61,057 bases of DNA from Bacteroidota bacterium (GTDB taxonomy: Bacteria > Bacteroidota > Bacteroidia > Flavobacteriales_C > GCA-002722245). The stretch lies in assembly GCA_026390935.1 (NCBI GenBank), contig JAPLEZ010000037.1, positions 7,983 to 69,039 of the forward strand, in the 5' to 3' direction. The notes below the pieces were generated by a model. It saw only the letters and a list, made by a program, of their open reading frames with translations. It was not told where the DNA came from and did no database searches. Positions 9,449-17,295 of this stretch are shown piece by piece; position 1 is the first letter of the stretch; the number at the start of each line of letters is the position of its first letter. The position numbers and the translations under genes are program-made.

Positions 9449-10813
9449 ATGACTACTGTAACTAAAGAACAAAAAAACGGTGCTGTGCACGTGACTACGG
9501 GAGATAAAGAGTATTTTCCGGGGATCAGCAAAATCAAGTATGAAGGGAAGGAATCAAAAAATCCGATGGCCTTCAAATACTATGATGAAAATAAAGTGGT
9601 GGCTGGAAAAACCATGAAGGAGCATTTTCGATTTGCTATCGCCTACTGGCACACGCTGTGCGGAACTGGTGGAGATCCATTCGGTCCGGGAACAAAAGAT
9701 TTCCCTTGGTTGCAAAAAGCCGATCCTATCCAAATGTCGAAAGAAAAAATGGATGCTGCTTTTGAATTCATCACGAAAATAGGTGCGCCTTACTACTGCT
9801 GGCATGATTTCGATATGGCTCCGGAAGGAAGAACTGTATTGGAATCTGAAAAAAATCTGCAAATCATGACGGAGTACGCCAAACAAAAACAAGCGGCTTC
9901 AGGTGTGAAATTGTTGTGGGGAACTGCCAACTGTTTTTCTAATCCGAGATACATGAATGGTGCTTCTACAAATCCTGATTTCTCTGTGGTTTCCTACGCG
10001 GCTTCTCAAATCAAAGCAGCTTTAGATGCAACGGTTGCATTGGGTGGAGAGAACTATGTTTTTTGGGGTGGAAGAGAAGGGTATATGTCCTTATTGAATA
10101 CCAATACCAAACGCGAGTTGGAACACATGGGTCGCTTTTTGCAAATGGCTAGAGATTACGGAAGAAAAATCGGATTCAAAGGTTCTTTCTTAATTGAACC
10201 AAAACCAATGGAACCATCAAAACATCAATACGATTTCGATTGCGCAACGGTAATCGGTTTCTTAAGAGAATACGATTTGTTGAATGATTTTAAATTGAAT
10301 ATTGAGGTGAATCACGCTACTTTGGCTTTACATACTTTCTCTCATGAGTTGCAAATTGCTGCCGATCATGGTTTGCTGGGAAGTATTGACGCCAACAGAG
10401 GTGACTATCAAAACGGTTGGGATACCGACCAGTTCCCGAACAACATCGGAGAGATCACTGAAGCCATGTTGGTAATTTTAGAGAACGGTGGAATCAAAGG
10501 AGGTGGTGTAAACTTCGATGCTAAAACCAGAAGAAACTCAACTGACTTGGAAGATATTTTCATCGCACACATTGGTGGTATGGATGTTTTCGCAAGAGCG
10601 TTGTTGATTGCCAACAACATTTTAGTAGACTCTGATTACAAAAAAATGCGTGCCGATAGATATGCTTCTTTCGACAGTGGTGACGGAGCAAAATTTGAAA
10701 AAGGTCAGTTGACTTTTGAAGATTTGAGAAACATTGCCGCTAAAAATGGTGAGCCGAAATTGAAAAGCGGTAAGCAAGAATTGTTTGAAAATTTAATCAA
10801 CCAATATATTTAA
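9449..10813 (+). CDS. xylA: Xylose isomerase
   Basis: Converts D-xylose to D-xylulose using two divalent metal ions. The 454 residues match the longer group II xylose isomerases. Seen are the catalytic histidine region [13 protein letters not shown] near residue 110, [14 protein letters not shown] near 199, the metal ligand stretch [13 protein letters not shown] near 251, [15 protein letters not shown] near 285 and the metal-binding SIDANRGD near 312. It sits directly after xylB, together giving the isomerase route into the pentose phosphate pathway. Confidence 0.98.
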   Translation: MTTVTKEQKNGAVHVTTGDKEYFPGISKIKYEGKESKNPMAFKYYDENKVVAGKTMKEHFRFAIAYWHTLCGTGGDPFGPGTKDFPWLQKADPIQMSKEKMDAAFEFITKIGAPYYCWHDFDMAPEGRTVLESEKNLQIMTEYAKQKQAASGVKLLWGTANCFSNPRYMNGASTNPDFSVVSYAASQIKAALDATVALGGENYVFWGGREGYMSLLNTNTKRELEHMGRFLQMARDYGRKIGFKGSFLIEPKPMEPSKHQYDFDCATVIGFLREYDLLNDFKLNIEVNHATLALHTFSHELQIAADHGLLGSIDANRGDYQNGWDTDQFPNNIGEITEAMLVILENGGIKGGGVNFDAKTRRNSTDLEDIFIAHIGGMDVFARALLIANNILVDSDYKKMRADRYASFDSGDGAKFEKGQLTFEDLRNIAAKNGEPKLKSGKQELFENLINQYI

Positions 10814-10824
10814 TAATTAATATT

Positions 10825-10871
10825 GTCGGAGCTCCGTCCCTCTACATCCTCATTTACCCTGGAGCTCCGAC
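10825..10871. repeat. Inverted repeat after xylA
   Basis: Perfect 11-bp arms GTCGGAGCTCC (10825-10835) and GGAGCTCCGAC (10861-10871) around a 25-bp spacer. There is no T-run after it, so it is not a classic terminator; it may stabilise the xylA mRNA end or be a member of the intergenic palindromes common in this window. Confidence 0.7.
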
Positions 10872-10884
10872 TAATATAAAACTT

Positions 10885-11844
10885 ATGTATAAAATTGAAC
10901 ACAACACCTTTGGTGCTCTTACGGAGATTAAAATAAAAAATGAATTAAGCGGAGAGTATGTTTCTATTATCCCCGGATTTGCAGCCACTATCAATGGTTT
11001 GGTGTTGAATGCGGGAAATAAAAAGTATGAAGTTGTTGATGGATGTAAGTCGTACGATGAATTAATGTCGGAAGGGAAAAATAAATTTAAAGGAACCAAA
11101 TTGTTCCCCTTTCCAAATAGAATTAACAAAGGAGAATACCTATTTGAAGGTAAGAGTTATCAATTGAACGTGAACTTTCCAAACGAAGGAAATGCTATAC
11201 ATGGACTGGTATGCGAAAGTGCTTTTGAAATTTTGAGTGAATCAAACAACAACAAAGAAGCAAGTGTCACCTTGCAATACATCAGCAATGGAAAAGATAA
11301 GGGCTATCCTTTCAAATACAAATTAACTGTTGTATATGTACTGAACGATAAGGGATTTTCTTGCAAGACTATTGCTGAAAATATTGATGCTGTTGCAATT
11401 CCAATTGGTGATGGTTGGCATCCTTATTTCAAATTAGGTGGAAAGGTTGATGAGTTATCTGTTCAAATTCCTTCTGCCCAAATTGTTTTGGTGAATGATA
11501 AAATGATTCCAAACGGATTAACTTCTGAATCGGATCAGTTTACCAAATCAACAAAAATTGCAAATCATCAATTCGATACCTGCTATAAGTTGGAAGAAAA
11601 AGAAGGAATTCAAAAAGTTGAATTGATTAATGAAAGTGAAAAAATAAAGTTGCAAGTGTGGCAGGAAAGCGGAAAAAACAAATACAATTTTGTGCAAATT
11701 TATACGCCTCCTTCCCGCGATAGTATTGCAGTGGAGCCAATGACTTGCATGCCCGATGCTTTCAATAATAAACACGGATTAATAACTCTGCAACCCAGTG
11801 AAATTGTGAATTTTTCCTTTGGTGTAGAATTAACAATGAAATAA
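10885..11844 (+). CDS. Aldose 1-epimerase family protein
   Basis: A 319-residue cytoplasmic galactose-mutarotase-like protein (PF01263 type). Recognisable features are PFPNRINKGEY near residue 73, the histidine in NAIHGLV near residue 107 and the second histidine in GDGWHPYFK near residue 174; these correspond to the catalytic histidines of mutarotases. It probably interconverts anomers of xylose or another aldose before the isomerase. Position inside the pentose cluster supports this; substrate range cannot be read from sequence. It lies 71 bp after xylA and 72 bp before the regulator gene. Confidence 0.88.
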   Translation: MYKIEHNTFGALTEIKIKNELSGEYVSIIPGFAATINGLVLNAGNKKYEVVDGCKSYDELMSEGKNKFKGTKLFPFPNRINKGEYLFEGKSYQLNVNFPNEGNAIHGLVCESAFEILSESNNNKEASVTLQYISNGKDKGYPFKYKLTVVYVLNDKGFSCKTIAENIDAVAIPIGDGWHPYFKLGGKVDELSVQIPSAQIVLVNDKMIPNGLTSESDQFTKSTKIANHQFDTCYKLEEKEGIQKVELINESEKIKLQVWQESGKNKYNFVQIYTPPSRDSIAVEPMTCMPDAFNNKHGLITLQPSEIVNFSFGVELTMK

Positions 11845-11916
11845 TTTCAATAGTGATTGAAAACAAAGTATCTTTCGCGTGAGAATAAATAGTAATAATG
11901 TTTAAAATCTACTAGT

Positions 11917-12600
11917 ATGTCGCACGCGGAGTATGTAAGTTCAATTTCAATTGACTGTGTCATTTTCGGATTTGATGAAGGAGAATTAAAAGTTTTATTG
12001 ATCAAAAGAGCTAAAGATCCATCCAAAGGAGGATGGGCATTGCCTGGTGGTTTTGTTGGCCAGGAAGAAGATTTGGATGTGGCAGCAAAAACGATCCTTG
12101 AAGAATTGACTGGCTTGAAAAAAATATACATGGAACAGTTGCACACCTTTGGCGATGTTAACCGATATCCCTTGGCTCGTGTAATTTCAATAGTGTATGC
12201 TTCTTTGATAAAAGTAGGTGATTATGAATTGCGTGCTGCCGATAATGCGCAGGAAGCAGTGTGGCACCCGGTTTCAGAAGTACCTCAATTGGTGTTTGAC
12301 CACTCAAAAATGTTGGCCGTTGCATTGGAAAGATTGAAAAGAGATGTGCAATATCAACCCATTGGATTTGAATTGTTGCCAAAGAAATTCACTTTAACGC
12401 AGTTGCAAACTTTATATGAAACCGTTCTTGAAACAACATTGGACAAAAGAAATTTCCGCAAAAAAATATTGGGAATGGATTTGTTAATTGCTTTGGATGA
12501 ATTTCAAAGAGGTGCGCCAAATCGCGCAGCGCGACTCTTTAAATTCGATACGCAGAAATACAAAGAATTGAAATCGAAAGGTTTCATGTTTGAATTGTAA
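11917..12600 (+). CDS. Nudix-like transcriptional regulator (NrtR/AraR-type) of the pentose cluster
   Basis: A 227-residue protein with an N-terminal Nudix fold (about residues 5-135) and a C-terminal winged-helix-like part (about 150-225, LTQLQTLYETVLETTLDKRNFRKK). The Nudix box from GGFVGQEEDLDVAAK onward ends TILEELTGL, so the REUXEE core has lost the arginine and two of the catalytic acidic positions; it is probably not a hydrolase. Such degenerate Nudix proteins with this C-terminal region act in Bacteroidota as sugar-responsive regulators of arabinose and xylose genes. Its place between epimerase and transaldolase genes supports a regulator of this cluster; the ligand is likely a pentose or its phosphate (inference). 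Confidence 0.85.
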   Translation: MSHAEYVSSISIDCVIFGFDEGELKVLLIKRAKDPSKGGWALPGGFVGQEEDLDVAAKTILEELTGLKKIYMEQLHTFGDVNRYPLARVISIVYASLIKVGDYELRAADNAQEAVWHPVSEVPQLVFDHSKMLAVALERLKRDVQYQPIGFELLPKKFTLTQLQTLYETVLETTLDKRNFRKKILGMDLLIALDEFQRGAPNRAARLFKFDTQKYKELKSKGFMFEL

Positions 12601-12626
12601 AATAAAATTTTAACCTAAATACCCCT

Positions 12627-12678
12627 GAATATGAAATATCCATCTCCCGAAAAGAGATAAATATGAAATGGATATTCC
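12627..12678. repeat. Inverted repeat upstream of the transaldolase gene
   Basis: AATATCCAT (12635-12643) faces ATGGATATT (12668-12676), with a nested ATCTC/GAGAT pair inside. It lies 33 bp before the start codon and may be a 5' leader hairpin or attenuator-like structure. No T-run follows. Confidence 0.55.
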
Positions 12679-12708
12679 ATAGGACCTTAAAAATTAAAAC
12701 AGAAACCT

Positions 12709-13365
12709 ATGAAATTTTTTATCGACACCGCAAACCTCAAAGACATCAAAGAAGCTTACGAACTGGGCGTACTGGATGGTGTTACCACCAACCCGTCATT
12801 GATGGCTAAGGAAGGCATTAAAGGTCAGGCAAACGTGCTGGCACATTACAAAGCAATTTGCGAAATTGTGGATGGTGATGTGAGTGCTGAGGTAATTGCT
12901 ACCGACTATGCCGGAATGATAAAAGAAGGTGAGGAGCTGGTGAAAATTGATCCAAAAATTGTGGTTAAAATCCCAATGATCAAAGACGGAGTAAAAGCTT
13001 TAAAATATTTTTCTGATCATGGAATAAGGACCAATTGCACTTTGGTTTTTTCTTCCGGACAGGCTTTGTTGGCTGCCAAAGCTGGCGCTACCTATGTTTC
13101 TCCTTTTGTTGGAAGATTGGATGATATTTCTCAGGATGGATTATTATTGATTCAGGACATCGTGAAAATTTATTCTAACTACGGATTCAAAACGCAAGTG
13201 CTCGCAGCTTCGGTTCGACACTCTATGCACTTGTTGAAATGCGCCGAAATTGGTGCTGATGTAGTGACTTGTCCCCTTGGAGTCATCACATCTTTGTTGA
13301 AACATCCATTAACTGATAGTGGTTTGGCAACATTTTTAAATGATCATAAAAAAGTAAATGCATAA
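12709..13365 (+). CDS. fsa: Fructose-6-phosphate aldolase / small transaldolase
   Basis: A 218-residue protein of the short transaldolase family (TalC/MipB/Fsa). The motifs [20 protein letters not shown] near residue 26, the Schiff-base lysine in VVKIPM near residue 86 and the phosphate-site [15 protein letters not shown] near 125 are present. The enzyme is a transaldolase or a fructose-6-phosphate aldolase; sequence alone does not separate these. With the split transketolase just downstream it completes the non-oxidative pentose phosphate route for xylulose 5-phosphate. Confidence 0.93.
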   Translation: MKFFIDTANLKDIKEAYELGVLDGVTTNPSLMAKEGIKGQANVLAHYKAICEIVDGDVSAEVIATDYAGMIKEGEELVKIDPKIVVKIPMIKDGVKALKYFSDHGIRTNCTLVFSSGQALLAAKAGATYVSPFVGRLDDISQDGLLLIQDIVKIYSNYGFKTQVLAASVRHSMHLLKCAEIGADVVTCPLGVITSLLKHPLTDSGLATFLNDHKKVNA

Positions 13366-13372
13366 TATATGG

Positions 13373-13410
13373 TTCTTGTAGAGACGCAAAATTTTGCGTC
13401 TCTACAAGAA
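13373..13410. repeat. Perfect 38-bp palindrome
   Basis: Two 19-bp arms (TTCTTGTAGAGACGCAAAA and its exact complement) meet with no spacer between the aldolase and transketolase genes. The core GTAGAGACGCAAAATTTTGCG is a type of REP-like palindrome found between genes in many Bacteroidota. A protein frame opening at 13369 reads through it and is not considered real. Confidence 0.9.
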
Positions 13411-13434
13411 AAAAACAAAAAAAACAAAAACAAT

Positions 13435-14304
13435 ATGGAAGTCGAAAACGCAGTAAAAACAGGAGAGGTAGCCGAAATGGAAAAAATGGCTTCTCAAGTA
13501 AGAAGGGATATTTTAAGAATGGTACATGCGTGCAGCTCCGGTCATCCGGGCGCTTCCCTGGGGTGTACAGAATTTTTTGTAGCGCTCTATTCAAAAATAT
13601 TAAAGCACAACACCAAGTTCACGATGGAAGGTAAAAATGAAGATTTGTTCTTTTTATCCAACGGACATATCTCACCAGTGTGGTACAGTGTTTTGGCGCG
13701 ATCAGGATATTTTCCTGTTTCTGAATTGAAAACTTTTCGCAAATTGGATTCTCGCTTGCAAGGGCATCCTGCAACAGCTGAACACTTGGAAGGTATTCGC
13801 ATTGCAAGTGGTTCTCTCGGACAAGGTTTATCGGTTGCGCTTGGTGCAGCTCAAGCAAAAAAACTAAACAAGGAAGACAATTTGGTGTATGTATTAATGG
13901 GCGACGGCGAGCAACAAGAGGGTCAGGTTTGGGAAGCTGCAATGTATGCTGCACACAATAAATTGGATAATGTTATTGCCACTATTGATTACAACGGACA
14001 ACAAATCGACGGTCCGATAGCAAAGGTTTTAGATCTTATGGATTTGGCTGCCAAATACAGATCTTTCGGTTGGGTGGTGATTGAAGAGCCAAAAGGCAAT
14101 GACATGCAATCAGTATTGAATGTTATGAAAAAAGCAAAATCCCTCACAGGTAAAAAACAACCAGTGATGATTTTACTGAAAACAGATATGGGTTACGGAG
14201 TCGACTTCATGGTAGGTACACACAAATGGCATGGACAAGCGCCTAATGATGAGCAGCTCGCCAATGCGCTTTCTCAATTGGAACAAACTTTAGGAGATTA
14301 CTAG
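13435..14304 (+). CDS. Transketolase, N-terminal subunit
   Basis: The thiamine-diphosphate (PP) half of a split transketolase, 289 residues from the ATG at 13435. Motifs are the substrate histidine in SSGHPGASLG near residue 32, GSLGQGLSVALG near 119 and the TPP motif GDGEQQEGQVWEA near 152 to the following IDYNGQQIDG. The upstream frame from 13369 adds 22 residues encoded partly by the 38-bp palindrome and is rejected. The C-terminal subunit follows after a 122-bp gap. Together they move two-carbon units between sugar phosphates. Confidence 0.95.
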   Translation: MEVENAVKTGEVAEMEKMASQVRRDILRMVHACSSGHPGASLGCTEFFVALYSKILKHNTKFTMEGKNEDLFFLSNGHISPVWYSVLARSGYFPVSELKTFRKLDSRLQGHPATAEHLEGIRIASGSLGQGLSVALGAAQAKKLNKEDNLVYVLMGDGEQQEGQVWEAAMYAAHNKLDNVIATIDYNGQQIDGPIAKVLDLMDLAAKYRSFGWVVIEEPKGNDMQSVLNVMKKAKSLTGKKQPVMILLKTDMGYGVDFMVGTHKWHGQAPNDEQLANALSQLEQTLGDY

Positions 14305-14321
14305 CGAATGTACTGCGGGCA

Positions 14322-14386
14322 TGTCCTCCTGACGAAGGAAGTATCTATCACCCATTACGTTAGATCCTTCCTTCGTCAGGAGGACA
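14322..14386. repeat. 20-bp inverted repeat between the transketolase halves
   Basis: Perfect 20-bp arms at 14322-14341 and 14367-14386 (starting TGTCCTCCTGACG and ending CGTCAGGAGGACA) with a 25-bp spacer. It is G+C-richer than the surroundings and separates two genes whose products must be made in equal amounts. It could be a mobile palindromic element or an mRNA processing hairpin. Confidence 0.85.
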
Positions 14387-14426
14387 GCCAGAGTAGAAAA
14401 AAAACATTAACATAAAATTAAGAGAT

Positions 14427-15386
14427 ATGAAAAAATATACATTCACTGAAAAATTCGATACCAGATCAGGATTTGGTGCAGGATTGCTGGAGTTAGGAAG
14501 AACAAATCCGAACGTTGTTGGACTGTGTGCCGATTTAATTGGCTCTTTAAAAATGGGCGATTTCCAAAAAGAATTTCCGGAAAGATTTTTTCAGATGGGC
14601 ATCTCTGAAGCCAATATGATGGGCGTTGCTGCTGGTTTAACCATTGGTGGAAAAATTCCGTTCACCGGAACTTTCGCGAATTTTTCTACTGGAAGGGTGT
14701 ATGATCAAATCCGTCAATCTATTGCTTACTCAGGAAAAAATGTAAAAATATGTGCATCTCACGCCGGATTGACTTTGGGTGAAGATGGTGCTACTCATCA
14801 AATATTAGAGGATTTAGGTTTGATGAAAATGTTGCCAGGAATGGCGGTGATCAATACTTGCGATTTCAATCAAACGAAAGCTGCGACGATTGCCATCGCG
14901 AAATATGAGGGTCCGGTTTACTTGCGATTTGGTAGACCAGTGGTTCCCAATTGGACTCCAAAAGATCAAGTGTTTGAAGTTGGAAAAGCAGTATTGCTCA
15001 ACGAAGGAAAAGATGTAACGATCGTAGCTACCGGTCACTTGGTTTGGGAAGCCATCAAAGCAGGAGAAATTCTGGAACAAAAAGGAATTGATGCTGAAAT
15101 CATCAACATCCACTCAATAAAACCATTTGATGAAAAAGCAGTTCTTGCTTCTGTAAACAAAACACGTTGTGTGGTATCGGCTGAAGAGCATCAAATGAAT
15201 GGCGGATTGGGCGACAGTGTTGCGCAGTTGCTGGCAAGAACAAATCCGGCTCCGCTAGAAATGGTGGCGGTTAACGACTCTTTCGGAGAAAGTGGAACGC
15301 CCGAACAACTGATGATAAAATACGGATTAAGCGCGCAAAACATTGTTGACGCTGCATTAAAAGCTATTGCGAGAAAATCAAAATAG
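14427..15386 (+). CDS. Transketolase, C-terminal subunit
   Basis: The pyrimidine-binding and C-terminal half of a split transketolase, 319 residues. It has the glutamate-containing motif FFQMGISEANMMGVAAGL near residue 54 (general base for TPP activation), the SHAGLTLGEDGATHQ substrate region near 111 and the conserved VVSAEEHQMNGGLG near 250. Paired with the upstream N-terminal subunit gene. Confidence 0.95.
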   Translation: MKKYTFTEKFDTRSGFGAGLLELGRTNPNVVGLCADLIGSLKMGDFQKEFPERFFQMGISEANMMGVAAGLTIGGKIPFTGTFANFSTGRVYDQIRQSIAYSGKNVKICASHAGLTLGEDGATHQILEDLGLMKMLPGMAVINTCDFNQTKAATIAIAKYEGPVYLRFGRPVVPNWTPKDQVFEVGKAVLLNEGKDVTIVATGHLVWEAIKAGEILEQKGIDAEIINIHSIKPFDEKAVLASVNKTRCVVSAEEHQMNGGLGDSVAQLLARTNPAPLEMVAVNDSFGESGTPEQLMIKYGLSAQNIVDAALKAIARKSK

Positions 15387-15402
15387 TTATTATATTTGAT
15401 TC

Positions 15403-15496
15403 GTTGTGTCATAATGACGCAACTAAATACTAGGAGAATAATTTGCAATTATCAGAGTGGTACCTGAAATGGAGAAAATCTCCATTACTGGCCACT
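15403..15496. repeat. Two hairpins upstream of the sugar transporter
   Basis: First, GTTGTGTCAT and ATGACGCAAC (15403-15423, one mismatch, 1-bp spacer). Second, an 8-bp stem AATGGAGA/TCTCCATT closed by AAA at 15468-15486, flanked by an outer AGTGG/CCACT pair (15456-15460 and 15492-15496). Either may end the upstream transcript or act as leader structure for the transporter gene. Confidence 0.6.
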
Positions 15497-15530
15497 GCAT
15501 GGAAAAAAGTTAAACTAAAAAATTAAAATT

Positions 15531-16886
15531 ATGGCTGCAGGACTTCCTTCATCAAACCTTAAAAGCACCTACGTGGAAGGGCAAAGTTACAAGATGCCTT
15601 TGATTGTGGTGACCAATTTATTTTTCATTTGGGCCTTCGTGACCAACTTGAATGATGTGTTGATTCCGTATTTGAAAAAGGCTTGTGATCTTAGCGATTT
15701 TCAATCATCGTTGGTTCAGTTTTCTTTTTTCATTGCATACTTTATTATGTCGATTCCTTCAGCGTCGATCATAAAAAGAGTGGGCTACAAAAGAGCGATG
15801 CTAATTGGCTTGTTGTGTATGTTGCTGGGTGCCTTGCTTTTCATTCCTGCTGCAATAACAGGGATTTATTTTATTTTTTTAGCTGCCTTATTTATTTTGG
15901 CTTCTGGAGTTACCTTGTTGCAAGTAGCGGCAAATCCTTACGTTGCCATTTTAGGAAAACCAGAAACTGCTTCTGCGCGCTTGAACTTAACGCAGGCTTT
16001 TAATTCACTGGGAGCCACAATCGGACCGTGGATAGGAGGCACCTTAATTTTATCAGCCTTAACAGATGAAGAGTTCAACCTTCTTTCCGAAGCACAAAAA
16101 TTAGCGATACAGGATGAACAATCTTCAATGGTCGTTCTGACTTACGTGGGTTTAGCAGCTGTGATTTTACTGATTTCTGCCATCATTTACTTTTCTAAAT
16201 TACCCGAAATTGGTGTTGAAGAAGAAGAAACAACAGCAGATGTTGCTGATGATAAAACCACCATTTTTACACACAAACATTTGCTGTTGGGCGTCATTTC
16301 TATTTTTTTATACGTTGGAGCAGAAGTAGCGATTGGAAGCTTTATTATTCGCTTGGCGGGAGATCCTGCCATTGGCGGATTGACGGAGCTGGAAGGAAAG
16401 AATTTCGTGAGTTACTACATGTTCTTTGCGATGGTGGGACGATTTGCGGGTTCTTATTTCTTGAGTAAAATCAGTCCGAGCAAAGTAGTTGGTTTTAATG
16501 CTTTAGTAGCTGTTGCGCTTTTATTCGTGGGAGTATTTACTAGCGGAAGTCTGGCATTGTATTCCATAGTTTTAATTGGCTTATGCAATTCCATTATGTT
16601 CCCAACCATTTTCACATTAGCTATTAAAGACTTGGGATCTTTCGCAAAGCAAGGTTCTTCTTATTTAGTGATGGCTATTGTTGGTGGTGCATTTGTTCCG
16701 CCGCTGATGGGCTATGTTTCAGGAATCAAAGGCATTCAAATGGCATTTTTAGTTCCAGTGGCTTGTTACATTTTTATCGCTTATTATGGATTTAAAGGTA
16801 GTAAAGTGACTACGCTTCCTGCGCATGAAGGATCACCACTTGATTTGGAAAATGCGGAGAGTATGGCGAAGGAAATTTCGTTGTAG
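15531..16886 (+). CDS. FHS-family sugar:H+ symporter (FucP/GluP-like)
   Basis: A 451-residue MFS transporter with 12 predicted membrane helices. The beginning (FFIWAFVTNLNDVLIPYLK) and the stretch LLQVAANPYVAILGKPETASARLNLTQAFNS-region typify the fucose/glucose/galactose symporter group. As the last gene of the pentose cluster it is the obvious candidate for xylose uptake across the inner membrane; this substrate is inferred from context because FHS members take several sugars. Confidence 0.88.
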   Translation: MAAGLPSSNLKSTYVEGQSYKMPLIVVTNLFFIWAFVTNLNDVLIPYLKKACDLSDFQSSLVQFSFFIAYFIMSIPSASIIKRVGYKRAMLIGLLCMLLGALLFIPAAITGIYFIFLAALFILASGVTLLQVAANPYVAILGKPETASARLNLTQAFNSLGATIGPWIGGTLILSALTDEEFNLLSEAQKLAIQDEQSSMVVLTYVGLAAVILLISAIIYFSKLPEIGVEEEETTADVADDKTTIFTHKHLLLGVISIFLYVGAEVAIGSFIIRLAGDPAIGGLTELEGKNFVSYYMFFAMVGRFAGSYFLSKISPSKVVGFNALVAVALLFVGVFTSGSLALYSIVLIGLCNSIMFPTIFTLAIKDLGSFAKQGSSYLVMAIVGGAFVPPLMGYVSGIKGIQMAFLVPVACYIFIAYYGFKGSKVTTLPAHEGSPLDLENAESMAKEISL

Positions 16887-16909
16887 AAAATTTTAAGAAT
16901 TGTTTTTCG

Positions 16910-17055
16910 GGTATGGGTTTCCCTCTCGGAGGAGAGGGGTGCGTTGGAAAGTGCGAAGGCAGGGAGATGGAATAAATATAATTAATTAATCCATCTCCCT
17001 CCTTCCCGCGAAAAGGCCTTCACACCCCTCTCCTCCGAGAGGGAAGCCCATACCC
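16910..17055. repeat. Long foldback element, copy 1
   Basis: About 145 bp that folds back on itself: GGTATGGG...CCCATACC at the ends, then CCCTCTCGGAGGAGAGGGG opposite CCCCTCTCCTCCGAGAGGG, and AGGGAGATGG opposite CCATCTCCCT inside, with mismatched segments between. A second copy of the same element is at 26774-26915. No open frame of its own. It separates the sugar transporter gene from an antitoxin remnant. Confidence 0.88.
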
Positions 17056-17099
17056 AAATCATTCTCTGTTATTATTTTCTCTTGCTTAGTTTTTGAAGT

Positions 17100-17258
17100 A
17101 TCGATTGGATAATAGATGTTTTCATATTTTTCAATTTGAATTGATAATATTTCCGCTTCATCACCTTCTTTGGTTTCTGGAAGAGCATCAAAAATAATAT
17201 TAATACGCTTCAATGCGTCTTCATAATTTTTTTCTGTTTTGATAAGTATAATTCTTGT
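17100..17258 (-). pseudogene. HigA-like antitoxin fragment
   Basis: On the minus strand an open stretch without a proper start reads LIKTEKNYEDALKRINIIF and continues through residues ending EKYENIYYPID. This matches the N-terminal half of HigA-type antitoxins (IKTEEDYxxALxRI..LFxAxPGTxExDExExLxxLVxxYExxHYPI). A stop codon lies just before the fragment at 17259-17261, there is no ATG, and the helix-turn-helix half is missing: the frame runs instead into foldback copy 1. No HigB toxin is near. I read it as a decayed antitoxin truncated at or near the foldback element. Confidence 0.7.
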
Positions 17259-17295
17259 TTAGTTACCCGAAAAAATAAAAATTATTCTTAAAGAA

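Noticed and set aside
13369-13434. Upstream extension of the transketolase N-terminal gene
   Set aside because: Encoded largely by the 38-bp palindrome; the ATG at 13435 gives the standard beginning.
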